This document shows, piece after piece, positions 16,380 to 26,962 of a stretch of 64,000 nt of DNA. The stretch's first letter is position 1. The number at the start of each line of letters is the position of its first letter. The notes under the pieces were generated by a model, which saw only the letters and a list, made by a program, of their open reading frames with translations, searched no databases and had not been told where the DNA came from. Made by a program: the position numbers and the translations under genes. This DNA is from a delta proteobacterium NaphS2. GTDB lineage: Bacteria; Desulfobacterota; DSM-4660; Desulfatiglandales; Desulfatiglandaceae. Location of the stretch: contig ADZZ01000348.1 of the NCBI GenBank assembly GCA_000179315.1, forward strand, positions 1 through 64,000. Direction: 5' to 3'.

Positions 16380-18743
16380 TTGTACGAAGGCTTTATTCTT
16401 TCAAGCAGGCAGATTCAGATCCAAAACAGAACCCAGCTTGTTTTTCAGGGACGACTTTCGGATGGCAGACGATTTCACTGGACGGTGACACACCCGCCCA
16501 TTGTATTCTTTGTCGATCGTCACCAAAAATGGGCACCTTCAGGGGCGTTCAGAAAGTCCCTGGAACTGTGCAATCTGGCAGGGAATCCTGTTGACGGTCT
16601 GTATTTCAGCCAGACTACGGAACTTTTCAGGGCCCGAAAAGCATGTGCCGAGCGTGCTGTAACCACCTATGAAGCGGATGTAAACCTCCCTGCCCGGTTC
16701 CTCATGGAACACTTTATTAAAGGCGGCGTTCGGTTTGAAAGCAAGCCTCCCCAAACACAAAATGGTTGTCTTTTCTTCGTAGATCCCAAGATCTGTCCTT
16801 CTGATTACACGCCGGAACTGAAAACCCTTTCCATCGATATTGAATGCTCCATGAGATCAGAGCTTTATTCCATCGCCCTTTACGGAGAAGGAATCCAAAA
16901 AGTATTGGTAGTGGCTCCAAATAAACTTAATGAGAAAAGAAAATATCTGGGCTTCCCAGACGAAAGAAGTCTGCTCAAGGCCTTTTTCTCCTTTGTTGAT
17001 CAATACGATCCGGACGTTCTCATCGGCTGGAACTTGATCGGTTTTGATTTGAGATGGCTTTACCGAAAATGCAACATGCTGAACCTCTCTTTTGATATTG
17101 GTAGAAATGGGCCAATGGAGATGCTGGCGCCTGGCAAAAACCAAAGCCAGTGGATCGCCCGAATTTCCGGCCGGGCCGCAATTGACGGCATCCCCATGGT
17201 TAGAAGCGCATACGTAAAGGTGGATGGCTATTCGCTTGCCACCGTTTCCCAGAAGGTTCTGGGTCGAAAAAAGCTGATTGAAAAAAACGGAAGAGAGAAA
17301 GTTGATGAGATTACAAGGCGCTTTAAAGAAGACAAATCTGCTCTTGCCGCCTACAACCTTGAAGATGCCAGGCTGGTTCACGAGATCTTTGAAAAACTCA
17401 ATCTCACAAAACTTGCTGTCCGGCGGTCTCAATTGACGGGTCTCGCCATTGACCGCACGGGTGGCAGTGTGGCGGCATTCGATTTTCTTTATCTGCCACT
17501 TTTGCACCGGAGAGGGTACGTGGCATATACGGATCCTCAGCCGCCGGTAGGCCACGCAGCACCTGGGGGGTTGGTTCTGAGCAGTCAACCGGGCTTCTAT
17601 GAAAATGTGGCCATCCTTGATTTCAAAAGCCTTTATCCCAGCATCATTCGCACCTTTTTCGTGGATCCTCTTGCAGCCAACAGAGTCCTTCACCCGCCTG
17701 GAAATGATCCAAAACCGTCCCAAAAAGCCCACATCGTAAAAGGACCGGCCGGTCTTTTTTTTGACGTGGAATGGGCCATCCTCCCCGAAATTATAAAAGA
17801 TTTGTGGAACGAGAGGGACAGGGCAAAGAAGGCAAATGATGCCACTCTGTCCCAGGCCGTCAAAATCCTCATGAATTCATTTTACGGGGTATTGGGAAGC
17901 CAGGGGTGCCGGTTCTATGACCCGCGCATTGCAGGCACCATCACCCGTACAGGGCATTGGGTTCTGAATTTTTCAAAAAAATTCATTGAACAAAATGGTT
18001 TCCGGGTGATCTACGGTGATACCGATTCCCTTTTTGTCTGCCTGGGTACGGGTGACTCTAAAAAGATAAATGAACTGGGCCAAAACCTGGTGTCACGTCT
18101 CAATGCTTTTTTTAAAAAAGAGCTAAAAGAGCGTTTCGGAGTTGAAAGCTATCTCGACATTGAATTTGAAAAGATTTTTCTTCGGTTTTTCATGCCAACC
18201 ATTCGCGGCCAGGATTCCGGCTCCAAAAAACGATATGCTGGTCTGTTGTCCGGAAATAGGGGGAAATCGAAGTTGTACTTCGCCGGACTGGAATCAAGCA
18301 GAAGGGACTGGACTACGCTTGCAAAAAAAATTCAGTCTGATCTTTTTGCTCTCATATTTGCAGATTATGATGAGCCTGACCTCAAAGAAACACTGGAAGA
18401 ACTTGTCAAAGAAAGACACCATCAATTGTTTGCCGGTGAACTGGACCAACAGCTGATTTACCGGAAGGGAATCAGCAAACCGCTCAAGGATTACACCAAA
18501 ACAGCACCGCCCCATGTTCGCGCCGCCCGAATGCTTGATGATTTTGAAGGTCGCGTAATCCGTTACGTGATGACCACCAACGGCCCCGAACCGATCCAAC
18601 AAAGGTCCGGGGCAATGTTTGATTATGAACACTACAGTGAAAAGCAGCTGGCCCCCGTGGCGGATATGGTACTCCGATTTTTCGACCTGGACTATCAGGC
18701 CATCACAAGCAATCAAAACCAATTGAACCTGTTTGAACCATAA
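16380..18743 (+). CDS. polB: DNA polymerase II (family B)
   Basis: 787 residues, close to the 783 of the E. coli enzyme. The exonuclease motifs are SIDIECSM, WNLIGFDLRWL and YNLEDARLVHE; the polymerase motifs are DFKSLYPSIIRTF (A), KILMNSFYGVLG (B) and YGDTDSLFV (C). All metal-binding acids are present. Pol II repairs and restarts damaged forks and belongs to the SOS response in enterics; I see no clear LexA box here. The likely start is the TTG at 16380 (YEGFILSSRQIQ) because a stop lies 33 bases upstream in frame; the ribosome binding site is weak. Between the HU gene and the SPL-like gene, probably one operon. Confidence 0.92.
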   Translation: MYEGFILSSRQIQIQNRTQLVFQGRLSDGRRFHWTVTHPPIVFFVDRHQKWAPSGAFRKSLELCNLAGNPVDGLYFSQTTELFRARKACAERAVTTYEADVNLPARFLMEHFIKGGVRFESKPPQTQNGCLFFVDPKICPSDYTPELKTLSIDIECSMRSELYSIALYGEGIQKVLVVAPNKLNEKRKYLGFPDERSLLKAFFSFVDQYDPDVLIGWNLIGFDLRWLYRKCNMLNLSFDIGRNGPMEMLAPGKNQSQWIARISGRAAIDGIPMVRSAYVKVDGYSLATVSQKVLGRKKLIEKNGREKVDEITRRFKEDKSALAAYNLEDARLVHEIFEKLNLTKLAVRRSQLTGLAIDRTGGSVAAFDFLYLPLLHRRGYVAYTDPQPPVGHAAPGGLVLSSQPGFYENVAILDFKSLYPSIIRTFFVDPLAANRVLHPPGNDPKPSQKAHIVKGPAGLFFDVEWAILPEIIKDLWNERDRAKKANDATLSQAVKILMNSFYGVLGSQGCRFYDPRIAGTITRTGHWVLNFSKKFIEQNGFRVIYGDTDSLFVCLGTGDSKKINELGQNLVSRLNAFFKKELKERFGVESYLDIEFEKIFLRFFMPTIRGQDSGSKKRYAGLLSGNRGKSKLYFAGLESSRRDWTTLAKKIQSDLFALIFADYDEPDLKETLEELVKERHHQLFAGELDQQLIYRKGISKPLKDYTKTAPPHVRAARMLDDFEGRVIRYVMTTNGPEPIQQRSGAMFDYEHYSEKQLAPVADMVLRFFDLDYQAITSNQNQLNLFEP

Positions 18744-18800
18744 GCCCAAACTTCATAATCCCCCAGATAAGGAAAAAAATGCATAAATTTAGGTATTTCT

Positions 18801-19991
18801 ATGCGGACAACTAACAAACAAAAAGTCATCAGGAAATGGAAGCCTGAAGAAATCATCGTGAATGCAAGGGTGAAACACGATCCTATCACTGAACACGTTC
18901 TGCAGAATTGCAGGGGAGTGCCGGTCAGATATGTTGAGGACGGCAAGGCGACCACGATTGTCAACGCTTCCGAAACGCTCAAAGGCACGAAAACCATGCT
19001 GGAAAAGATCCTGGCCGGCAAAAAGGTCCTGTATATCGCTCCTGCCGGTACTGACGTTGTGGACGTTTTCACCATGCCGGACAATCGAATGATGTGCCCC
19101 CACTTCGACCGGTTGAAACTGGCATCCAACGGTTGTTTCTATCAGTGCGACTGGTGCTATCTGAAACTCACCTACCGGGCTGCGTTTCCCTTCATCACGA
19201 TCAAAGCGGAATATGACAAAATCAAGGATCGTCTTGCCAAAAGGATAAAGGAAGCCGGTAGCCCTGTCATATTCAACTCCGGAGAAATGGCGGACTCCCT
19301 GGCACTGGAACATTTGACCCGGGCCGGACGGGAATTCATCCCCTGGTTTGGCAGGATTGAGAACGGATACCTTTTCATGCTGACAAAGAGCGACAATGTG
19401 GACGACATCCTGGATCTCTCACACAATGGGCACACCATCGTTGCATGGAGCATGAACAACGCTGCCGTTTCAAGAAAATACGAAATCGGCGCCCCGGCTT
19501 TTGCGCGAAGGCTGACAGCGGCCCGAAAGGTCCAGGTGGCCGGGTATCCTCTGAGAATCAGGCTGGACCCCATTGTACCGTTTAATGGATGGAAAGAGGC
19601 CTATGCCGATACCATAAATGAAATATTCTCAGAGGTGTCTCCGGAAAGAGTCACCCTGGGCACACTCAGGTTTGAAAAAGGCTTCTACAATATGCGGCAT
19701 TCAATTTTTACCTCCGGACCTGATCTGCCAATACTCATGGAAGATATGGAGCCCATGTTTTCGCCAAAGGTTTTTCCTGGAAACAAGCACCCCAAGGCAG
19801 GAAAATACAGCTTCAACGAAGAGAAACGAAGTGAAATATTCAGGTTCGCTCTCAATGAAATTCGGAAATATTCGGATTGCCGTGTTGCCCTTTGCAAGGA
19901 ATCTGCAAATGTCTGGGAAGATGTGGGGCTCGACCTATTCCGATGCAGTTGTGTCTGTCAGCTTGACTATGCCGAGATGTCCCTGAATTGA
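18801..19991 (+). CDS. SPL-family radical SAM protein
   Basis: 396 residues. The cluster motif is CFYQCDWC (Cx3Cx2C) near residue 113, as in spore photoproduct lyase and its non-sporulating relatives, followed by a TIM-barrel pattern (VIFNSGEMADSLALEHLT; YPLRIRLDPIVP). SPL repairs spore thymine dimers with a 5'-deoxyadenosyl radical; outside spore formers the substrate is unknown. The C-terminal Cys pair CSCVC may bind another group. Fifty-seven bases behind polB, which fits a DNA-repair role. The GC-rich frame is intact. Confidence 0.82.
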   Translation: MRTTNKQKVIRKWKPEEIIVNARVKHDPITEHVLQNCRGVPVRYVEDGKATTIVNASETLKGTKTMLEKILAGKKVLYIAPAGTDVVDVFTMPDNRMMCPHFDRLKLASNGCFYQCDWCYLKLTYRAAFPFITIKAEYDKIKDRLAKRIKEAGSPVIFNSGEMADSLALEHLTRAGREFIPWFGRIENGYLFMLTKSDNVDDILDLSHNGHTIVAWSMNNAAVSRKYEIGAPAFARRLTAARKVQVAGYPLRIRLDPIVPFNGWKEAYADTINEIFSEVSPERVTLGTLRFEKGFYNMRHSIFTSGPDLPILMEDMEPMFSPKVFPGNKHPKAGKYSFNEEKRSEIFRFALNEIRKYSDCRVALCKESANVWEDVGLDLFRCSCVCQLDYAEMSLN

Positions 19992-20013
19992 ACGTAAGCG
20001 TCTTCACGACGGT

Positions 20014-20310
20014 TTAATACTGCCGCTTAAGCATGTCGCGGCTGAAATAGAGGGCCATCAATTCGGTCAGGTTGAAAGGGATCGGAATCTGGTGTTTCAC
20101 CGTATCCAGCAGCGACCAGAGGTTCTTTCCCTCCACTCTTTCCGTAAAGATGGGAAACCCTGCTATTTGAAGTGCTTCCAGGTCCCGGTAAATGGTCCGA
20201 GGATGGCACTCCAGTTCCTCGGACAAGTCAGCAGCCGATTTTCCTGTTCTGGATGATATCAGCGTTTGAATGATCTTCCATTGCCTGCCTAATTGATCTC
20301 CCCTGGCCAT
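20014..20310 (-). pseudogene. WYL-type transcription regulator, N-terminal fragment
   Basis: 98 residues start like the regulators with an N-terminal HTH_11 and C-terminal WYL domain (family usually about 320 residues): QWKIIQTLISSRTGKSAADLSEELECHPRTIYRDLEAL, then FNLTELMALYFSRDML. The frame ends at KRQY, where the family would go on for another two hundred residues. The rest is missing; the SPL gene ends 22 bases away. A truncated gene, or a decoy HTH protein if expressed. Confidence 0.75.
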
Positions 20311-20358
20311 AAAATGCCTCCTTAAAACCTACTATTCGAGTCTCTATTTGAGGTCACC

Positions 20359-20541
20359 TCAAACCTTGAGATTCAAAGAAAGGGGAGATGCCGAATCTGC
20401 CATCTCTCGCAAATTGGATTCTTCATTTTTCAAAATATCCAGCAGCATCAACGCTTCAAGTGCTCCGAATTCCATACGGTTTCCTTCTTCGTCCATCACA
20501 ACAACGCCCCTATCCGTTATTTTGATCGTAAATTTTTCCAT
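20359..20541 (-). CDS. small protein of unknown function
   Basis: 60 residues: MEKFTIKITDRGVVVMDEEG is a beta hairpin-like start and FGALEALMLLDILKNEE an amphipathic helix. No known domain. No clear ribosome binding site, but the composition is that of a folded protein and nothing real overlaps it. It lies just upstream of the truncated WYL gene on the same strand. Confidence 0.45.
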   Translation of the reverse strand: MEKFTIKITDRGVVVMDEEGNRMEFGALEALMLLDILKNEESNLREMADSASPLSLNLKV

Positions 20542-21089
20542 AATGATTCCGGTGTTTATAGAAAATCAGCAACATGTATTGTGAAGAAAACGCAAAGCAA
20601 AATTCTCTTTCCAATTCCAGAACGTTTTTTGATGAAATATTACGGAACAATTAGAAAGATAATCACATTTTGGCATCAACTTCAACATTCATCTCCCCAT
20701 TTTGCTCATAGTCCAAATATTTCCTTTTTTTGTTTTTCTGAAAAAAACTTCCCTGGCTTTGACCGGATGTGTCAAAACCCCCTGTTATAATCTTTTCAAA
20801 AGGATGTCTGAGCAATTGCCTCGATTGTTCTAACCAATCAATTAGTTAGCGATTGAAAATGGCTATTCAGAATTTGGAAACCCCTGTTTTGCCTATATTC
20901 ATTGACATCTTTGCCGATATTTTATAGTAGTGACAAGCAATTATGCCGACCCGGTGTCCTTCTTTTAACCCTATAATAGGGAGAGAGGATTTGAAACGGC
21001 CTACTGTTACAATAAAACCCCGTTACTCCAAAAATGGAGGGCGGGGTTCTCTATTTGTGATATAGAACTCATGAAAGAAGGGAAAGAAG
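20542..21089 (+). promoter_or_regulatory. AT-rich leader of the BREX operon
   Basis: 548 bases without a convincing gene in front of brxF. A possible promoter is TTGACA at 20902-20907 with TATAGT at 20923-20928 (spacer 15, short). A hairpin lies further down (21016-21048), so transcripts would pass it before brxF. Long leaders are usual for BREX operons that are controlled by small regulators. Confidence 0.35.
21016..21048 (+). terminator. hairpin in the BREX leader
   Basis: AACCCCG (21016-21022) pairs with CGGGGTT (21042-21048) and the inner CTCCA with TGGAG around AAAA. A T-rich but interrupted stretch follows (CTCTATTTGT). Could be a terminator or attenuator 42 bases before the brxF start. 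Confidence 0.5.
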
Positions 21090-21566
21090 TTGACGGAACC
21101 CTTATTTGAGCAGATTTTGCGAATGGAAAGACAGCTTGATCAGTTATATCACCGGCTGATTTTGGTTGTTGCTCCCTCAGGCGCCGGAAAGACGACAGCC
21201 ATTCTCAAAGTCCAGGAACGAGCCGATGCCCCACTGGTGAATGTGAACCTTGAACTTTCCCGCCTGATGCTGGAACTGACCCACCGACAACGGGCATTGC
21301 AAACGCCAAGACTCCTTCAGATGTTGGTTGACGGAAGTTCAAATAATATGGTCCTTCTTGACAACACAGAATTGCTTTTTGATGTTAATCTGAAACAGGA
21401 TCCCCTCCGGCTTCTACAAGGGTTATCGCGGAACAAGCGCGTGGTTGCCTCATGGAATGGGGCTGTCAGGGATGGCTTCTTGACGTATGCAGAACCGGAT
21501 CATGCAGAATACAGGCGATATCTGGTGCGCGATTTCCTGGTGGCAAGCCCGGATGCGGCCACATAG
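21090..21566 (+). CDS. brxF: BREX type 3 protein BrxF
   Basis: 158 residues, a small P-loop ATPase with Walker A VAPSGAGKTTA near residue 32 and a Walker B-like VLLDNTELLFD near residue 90. Small P-loop BrxF is the first gene of type 3 BREX systems, and the order of the following genes supports the call. Its biochemical role is not established. The start is TTG at 21090 after AAGGG; an ATG at 21071 is out of frame. It is followed by brxC after 73 bases. Complete in length. Confidence 0.88.
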   Translation: MTEPLFEQILRMERQLDQLYHRLILVVAPSGAGKTTAILKVQERADAPLVNVNLELSRLMLELTHRQRALQTPRLLQMLVDGSSNNMVLLDNTELLFDVNLKQDPLRLLQGLSRNKRVVASWNGAVRDGFLTYAEPDHAEYRRYLVRDFLVASPDAAT

Positions 21567-21639
21567 CATCAAACAATGAGAAACAAATGGACACGCATTT
21601 GCATCATTCTTTTGCTGCCGTTAGCGGTTGGAGGTTTGT

Positions 21640-24600
21640 ATGAAATACAGGGACCTGATCCAGTTTGAACCCATTGAATCCACCATCCAACTCCGGCACG
21701 CGGATAACGCAGATCGCGCCCTGGATCATGTCAGGACCTATGTTGTCTCGGAGGAAATGGCCGAAAAACTGGTCAACCTGGCCATTCCTCAACTCCAGTT
21801 TGACCAACCCATGGATAACAAGGGCCTGTTGATCGTCGGCAACTACGGAACCGGTAAATCGCACTTGATGTCCGTAATCTCCGGACTTGCGGAAAACCCA
21901 GGTCTTGCTGCCAGTCTGAGCAACGAGGACGTAGCAGGTGCCGCGGAAAGAATCGCCGGTCGGTTCAAAGTGGTTCGCACCGAAATCGGAGCCACCACCA
22001 TGTCCCTGCGGGATATTCTCGTGGCTGAGTTGGAAGAACATCTTGCGGCGATGGGGGTAAGCTATGAATTCCCCTCTGCTGATCAGGTCTCAAATAACAA
22101 GGGCTCCTTTGAGGACATGATGGCGGAATTTCACCGTGCGTTCCCGGATCACGGCCTCCTCCTTGTAGTGGATGAGCTGCTCGACTACCTGCGCACCCGT
22201 AAAGATCATGAGATTATCCTGGACCTGAACTTTCTCCGTGAAATCGGCGAGGTGAGCAAGGACCTGCGTTTTCGGTTTATGGCCGGCGTCCAGGAAGCCA
22301 TTTTCGACAGCCCCCGGTTTGCGTTTGTGGCCGACAGCATCCGCAGGGTGAAAGACCGCTTCGAGCAGGTTCTCATTGCCCGCAAGGACGTCAAGTTTGT
22401 AGTAGCGGAACGGCTGCTCAAGAAGACCGGCGAACAGCAGGCCAGGATACGCGAATATTTGACGCCGTTTGCCAGGTTCTACGGAGACATGAACGAGCGC
22501 ATGGACGAATTCGTCCGCCTCTTTCCGGTACACCCCGACTATGTCGACACCTTTGAGAGGGTGACGGCTGTGGAGAAGCGGGAAGTGCTGAAGACGCTGT
22601 CTCTGGGCATAAAAAAGATTCTTGACCAGGATGTGCCGGATGACCGACCCGGACTCATCGGTTACGACAGCTACTGGACAAATCTTAAAAGCAATGCATC
22701 TTTCAGGGCCATCCCGGAAATTCGTGAGGTCATTGACTGCAGCGCAAGGCTGGAAGGCCTGATTGATTCAAACTACCCGAAAGGCAAGAATAAAACATTT
22801 GCAGAAAGGATTATTCATGGACTGAGTCTGCATCGCCTGACCGTCGGAAGCATCGAAACGCCCGTCGGGCTCACCGCCGAGGCATTGAGAGATAGCTTAT
22901 GCCTTTTTGATCCAATTGTGGCTGAATTGGGCGGTGAGCCCTCTGATGATTTGCGTGGTGAAGTCGAGTCGTCCCTGCGGGTGATCAGCCAGACGGTGAA
23001 CGGCCAGTTTATCTCGTCCTCAGAAACAGATGCCGGAGGGCGCCCCAGTGGTCAATTCTATCTGGATGTCCACAAGACCGTTGATTACGACGCTCAGATT
23101 CGTAATCGTGCCGAGAGTCTTGATCCCTCACAATTGGACCGGTATTACTATGAGGCGCTCAAACGGGTCATGGAGTGCACGGACCAGACCTATGTCACCG
23201 GCTATAAGATCTGGCAACATGAGTTGGAGTGGCTGGAACGAAAGGCCGCGCGCCAGGGGTATCTCTTTTTCGGTGCTCCCAATGAGCGATCAACAGCCGT
23301 CCCACCGAGGGATTTCTACATCTATTTTATCCAGCCTTTTGATCCGCCGCATTTTAAAAATGAAAAAAACTCAGACGAGTTATTTTTGCGGCTGACCACC
23401 ACGGACGACGAATTCCAAAGAGCGCTTAGAAATTACGCCGCGGCCCTGGATCTGGCGTCCACCTCATCAGGGCAAGCCAAATCCACTTATGAATCCAAGT
23501 CATCGCATTTTCTGCGAGACCTCGTGCGGTGGCTGCAAAAGCACATGGCCGATGCCTTTGAGGTCACCTATCAGGGACGTACCAGGTCCCTCACCGAATG
23601 GGCAAAAGGAAAGTCCATTCGAGAGCTTTCAGGCATTTCACCCCACGAACGTATCAATTTTCGCGACCTGGTCAACACGATATCCGGCATTTGCTTGGGG
23701 GCGCATTTCCAAGATCAGGCACCCGAATATCCCTTCTTCTCGGTTCTCATCACCGGGGCCAATCGAGACCAGGCTGCTCAGGATGCTCTGCGCGCCGTAG
23801 CAGGCCAGAATCGAACCCGACAAGCCAAAGCGGTGCTTGACGGCTTGGAACTGCTTGACGGCGAACGGCTCGATCCCTACAAATCCAAATACGCCAAGCA
23901 AATTCTGGGCCTGCTCAAGAAGAAAGGCCACGGGCAGGTGGTCAATCGATCCGAGCTGATTCAGGATGACAAGGGTGTGGAATACATGGACAAGGACCGC
24001 CAGCGCCTTGAGCCGGAATGGGTTGTGGTGGTCCTGTCGGTATTGGTCTATTCCGGGGATTTGGTCCTTGCCATTCCTGGAAATAAATTCCACGCCACGG
24101 CCCTGCCACAGTTAGCCGGAACGTCAGTTTCCGAACTCATACAGTTCAAGCATATCGAACGTCCCAAAGACTGGAACCTTCCAGCGCTCAAGGCCCTTTT
24201 CGAACTGGTAGATCTCACGCCCGGCATGGCGCAACTGGTGACTCAGGGGAAAGATGAACCGGTTCAGCAACTCCAGCAGGCCATCTCTAAAGGGGTGGAG
24301 AAGCTGGTGCTGATTCAGCAGACGCTGCAAGACGGCCTCCTGTTCTGGGGTCGGAATCTTCTGTCCGATGAAGAGGCTAAGAATCTTCGCACCCGCCTCG
24401 ATGAGACCAAAACCTTTCTGGAATCGCTCCAGGCCTATACGTCCCCTGGAAAACTCAAGAATTTTCGGTACAGCGCTCAGGATGTGTCCTCCCATCGAGG
24501 CGGACTCAATGCTTTGGTTGAGGTTGAATCTCTTCAGGAACTGGTGGCCGATCTTGGCCCTACCGCCTCGTTTCTTTCCACCGCCGAGGCGGTGCTCTCT

Positions 24601-25386
24601 GCCGAGCACGAATGGGTGGAGAATATGAGAAAATTGCGCGAGGAGGTGCTTGCCGAGTTCGCGGATGCGGACAAGCGAAGCGCTGCCACGTTCCGCCAGC
24701 AAACAAAGCGAAAACTGGCGGACCTCAAGAAAACCTATGTTCAGACTTATCTTGGAATGCACACCCGGGCCCGGTTGGGCGTCAACGAAGACAAGCGAAA
24801 AATAAGCCTCATGAGCGATGAACGGCTTAAAATGCTCCAGAAGCTATCCACCATTGACTTGATGCCTCGCCAGCACCTGACCGAGTTTCAAAACCGCCTG
24901 GCCGGACTGAAGAGCTGTTTTGCACTCACCGAACAGGAACTGGATGCTTCACCGGTGTGTCCCCATTGCCATTATAAACCGAGTGCGGAGTCGGCAAACG
25001 CGCCCGCGGGAACGGTCCTGAACGGCTTGGACGATGATCTGGACAATCTGATAACCAACTGGACCCAGACGCTGCTCACCAACCTGGAGGACCCGACCAC
25101 CAAGGGCAATCTGGACCTGCTCAAGCCCGAGCCCAAAAAGCTGGTGACCGGCTTCATGAAAAAGCGGGATCTTCCCGACGATCTCGGCCAGGATTTCATT
25201 CATGCCCTGAGCGAGGTGCTCTCCGGCCTTCAAAAGGTGCCGGTCAAGACCGCGGAACTGCGAGCGGCGTTACTCTCCGGCGGTTCGCCGGCAACGCCGG
25301 CTGAAATGAAGAAACGATTCGAGGAATACCTGGACGGACTCACCAGGGGCAAAGAACCCGGTAAGGTTCGGATTGTATTGGAATAG
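21640..25386 (+). CDS. brxC: BREX P-loop ATPase BrxC
   Basis: About 1248 residues, typical for BrxC (DUF6079-type). Walker A GNYGTGKS is at residues 67-74 and a Walker B-like [12 protein letters not shown] near residue 175. The C-terminal third is coiled coil, with a zinc-knuckle-like pair VCPHCHYKP near residue 1110. BrxC is a large ATPase required for BREX exclusion and probably acts on replicating phage DNA together with PglZ and the methylase. The start at 21640 follows GGAGG by five bases; the TTG at 21628 is less likely. The next gene starts ten bases after the stop. No defects seen. Confidence 0.92.
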   Translation: MKYRDLIQFEPIESTIQLRHADNADRALDHVRTYVVSEEMAEKLVNLAIPQLQFDQPMDNKGLLIVGNYGTGKSHLMSVISGLAENPGLAASLSNEDVAGAAERIAGRFKVVRTEIGATTMSLRDILVAELEEHLAAMGVSYEFPSADQVSNNKGSFEDMMAEFHRAFPDHGLLLVVDELLDYLRTRKDHEIILDLNFLREIGEVSKDLRFRFMAGVQEAIFDSPRFAFVADSIRRVKDRFEQVLIARKDVKFVVAERLLKKTGEQQARIREYLTPFARFYGDMNERMDEFVRLFPVHPDYVDTFERVTAVEKREVLKTLSLGIKKILDQDVPDDRPGLIGYDSYWTNLKSNASFRAIPEIREVIDCSARLEGLIDSNYPKGKNKTFAERIIHGLSLHRLTVGSIETPVGLTAEALRDSLCLFDPIVAELGGEPSDDLRGEVESSLRVISQTVNGQFISSSETDAGGRPSGQFYLDVHKTVDYDAQIRNRAESLDPSQLDRYYYEALKRVMECTDQTYVTGYKIWQHELEWLERKAARQGYLFFGAPNERSTAVPPRDFYIYFIQPFDPPHFKNEKNSDELFLRLTTTDDEFQRALRNYAAALDLASTSSGQAKSTYESKSSHFLRDLVRWLQKHMADAFEVTYQGRTRSLTEWAKGKSIRELSGISPHERINFRDLVNTISGICLGAHFQDQAPEYPFFSVLITGANRDQAAQDALRAVAGQNRTRQAKAVLDGLELLDGERLDPYKSKYAKQILGLLKKKGHGQVVNRSELIQDDKGVEYMDKDRQRLEPEWVVVVLSVLVYSGDLVLAIPGNKFHATALPQLAGTSVSELIQFKHIERPKDWNLPALKALFELVDLTPGMAQLVTQGKDEPVQQLQQAISKGVEKLVLIQQTLQDGLLFWGRNLLSDEEAKNLRTRLDETKTFLESLQAYTSPGKLKNFRYSAQDVSSHRGGLNALVEVESLQELVADLGPTASFLSTAEAVLSAEHEWVENMRKLREEVLAEFADADKRSAATFRQQTKRKLADLKKTYVQTYLGMHTRARLGVNEDKRKISLMSDERLKMLQKLSTIDLMPRQHLTEFQNRLAGLKSCFALTEQELDASPVCPHCHYKPSAESANAPAGTVLNGLDDDLDNLITNWTQTLLTNLEDPTTKGNLDLLKPEPKKLVTGFMKKRDLPDDLGQDFIHALSEVLSGLQKVPVKTAELRAALLSGGSPATPAEMKKRFEEYLDGLTRGKEPGKVRIVLE

Positions 25387-25395
25387 GTCCGGCAA

Positions 25396-26931
25396 ATGGA
25401 AGCCAATGAACGCCAGTTGATGGAAATGATTCGCAGGGGCGAAGGCATTGATCTTGAATTCAAGACCTGCCGCAAGCAGCTTAATCGGGATGTTTACGAG
25501 ACGGTTTGTGCCTTCTTGAATCGGTATGGGGGTACGATCCTGCTGGGTGTTACGGATTCGGGAACCATTCAGGGTATTGAACAGGATGCCGTTGGACAAA
25601 TAAAAAAGGATTTCGTGACGGGCATCAACAATCCGCAAAAAATTTCTCCCCCCGCCTACCTGTCCCTGGATGAAATACCGCTGGAAGGCAAACGGGTTCT
25701 TCGTGTGTATGTACCGGAAAGTTCCCAGGTCCATCGGTGTAACAGGCGCATATATGACCGCAATGAAGATGGGGATCTCGACATCACGGATCATACCCTT
25801 CAAGTGGCGGCACTTTATCAGCGCAAGCAGGCCATTTATTCGGAGAACAAAATTTACCCATACGCCGGACTGGATGAACTGGAGCTTGACCTGCTGGCCA
25901 AGTGCCGCAAGATCGCGGTGTTGCGTCGAGAGGACCATCCTTGGCGGGACATGGACGATATGGAATTGCTCAAGAGCGCCCAGCTTTACCAGATTGATCC
26001 GGAGACCGGCAAGAGAGGGGTGACCCTGGCCGGTTTATTATTGCTGGGTAAGCGCTCCCCGCTGTTGTCAGCGGTGCCGCACCATCGTACCGATCTGATT
26101 CTGCGCAAGGTCAACCTGGATCGCTATGACGACCGGGATTTCGTTGATGTCAATCTGGTGGAGAGCTACGACCGCATCATGGCGTTTGTCGCCAAACATC
26201 TGCCCGATCCCTTCTATCTCGAAGGCACGATCAGCATCAGCATACGGGATGCAATCTTTCGCGAGGTTGCTTCCAACATTCTGATCCACAGGGAATATAC
26301 CAATGCGTTTCCGGCCAAGTTGATTATCGAGCGTGGTCAGGTACGTACTGAAAACAGTAACAGACCCCACGGTTTCGGCGTGTTGAACCCGGAAACCTTT
26401 ACACCTTTTCCCAAAAATCCAGTCATCGCTGCTTTCTTCCGGCAGATAGGCCGTGCGGATGAACTGGGTTCAGGCATGCGCAAGATGATGCGGTATGGCA
26501 AGGCCTATGGCGGTGAGGATCCGGAAATGATTGAAGGGGATATCTTTCGTATTGTCGTCAAAGTTCCGGAATTCGGCATCAATGGTGAACAAGTGGGTGG
26601 ACCCAAATCAGGCCCAAGTCGGGACCAAGATGCCCGGTCAAAGGCCCGGGTTGATCCCGAAGCACCCAGCAAGCACCCAGCAAGCACCCAGCAAGTAACC
26701 CAGCAAGTAAAAAAGTTGGTTGGAATCATCCATGGGGAGCTGGCACGAGTAGAATTGATGACGGCATTGTCTTTGAAAGACAGGGTGAACTTTGGTCGAA
26801 ATTACCTCGAACCCGCATTATCCCAGGGATTCATCGAAATGACCCAGCCCGAATCACCACAAAGTCCAACCCAGAAATACAGGTTAACCGAGAAGGGGAA
26901 GGATTTGGCGAAAAGCGGGAAAGCCGAATAA
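25396..26931 (+). CDS. AlbA_2/Schlafen-like DNA-binding protein within BREX
   Basis: 511 residues. The N-terminal AlbA_2 (Schlafen-type) domain reads EGIDLEFKTCRKQLNRDV and VCAFLNRYGGTILLGVTDSG. The middle resembles the HATPase_c_4 part of RecG-related regulators (FREVASNILIHREYTNAFPA; IGRADELGSGMRKMMRYG). A linker with repeats (STQQVTQQV) precedes a winged-helix C-terminus (SLKDRVNFGRNYLEPALSQGFIEMT). Not one of the six core BREX-3 genes; it may regulate the operon or act on nucleic acid. It lies 9 bases behind brxC and 31 before pglX, so it is co-transcribed. The linker is encoded by an 11-bp repeat that can break the frame. Confidence 0.82.
   Translation: MEANERQLMEMIRRGEGIDLEFKTCRKQLNRDVYETVCAFLNRYGGTILLGVTDSGTIQGIEQDAVGQIKKDFVTGINNPQKISPPAYLSLDEIPLEGKRVLRVYVPESSQVHRCNRRIYDRNEDGDLDITDHTLQVAALYQRKQAIYSENKIYPYAGLDELELDLLAKCRKIAVLRREDHPWRDMDDMELLKSAQLYQIDPETGKRGVTLAGLLLLGKRSPLLSAVPHHRTDLILRKVNLDRYDDRDFVDVNLVESYDRIMAFVAKHLPDPFYLEGTISISIRDAIFREVASNILIHREYTNAFPAKLIIERGQVRTENSNRPHGFGVLNPETFTPFPKNPVIAAFFRQIGRADELGSGMRKMMRYGKAYGGEDPEMIEGDIFRIVVKVPEFGINGEQVGGPKSGPSRDQDARSKARVDPEAPSKHPASTQQVTQQVKKLVGIIHGELARVELMTALSLKDRVNFGRNYLEPALSQGFIEMTQPESPQSPTQKYRLTEKGKDLAKSGKAE
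26661..26705 (+). repeat. 11-bp tandem repeat in the AlbA_2 gene
   Basis: AGCACCCAGCA occurs three times in perfect tandem (26661-26693), followed by a 12-base relative AGTAACCCAGCA (26694-26705). Each unit is read in a different frame (APSK, HPAS, TQQV), so only unit numbers equal modulo three keep the downstream winged helix in frame. Confidence 0.85.
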
Positions 26932-26962
26932 CGATCACGCGGGTGGCAATAAGGAACAGATA

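Noticed and set aside
20983-20995. GAGAGGATTTGAA, a 13-base match to the tRNA-Pro fragment, upstream of BREX
   Set aside because: The flanking bases do not extend the match to a T arm or acceptor stem; a chance match of this length or a weak att-like site cannot be told apart.
25396-26931. AlbA_2 protein as a RecG-type helicase
   Set aside because: No Walker A or helicase motifs are present; only the regulator-type domains occur.
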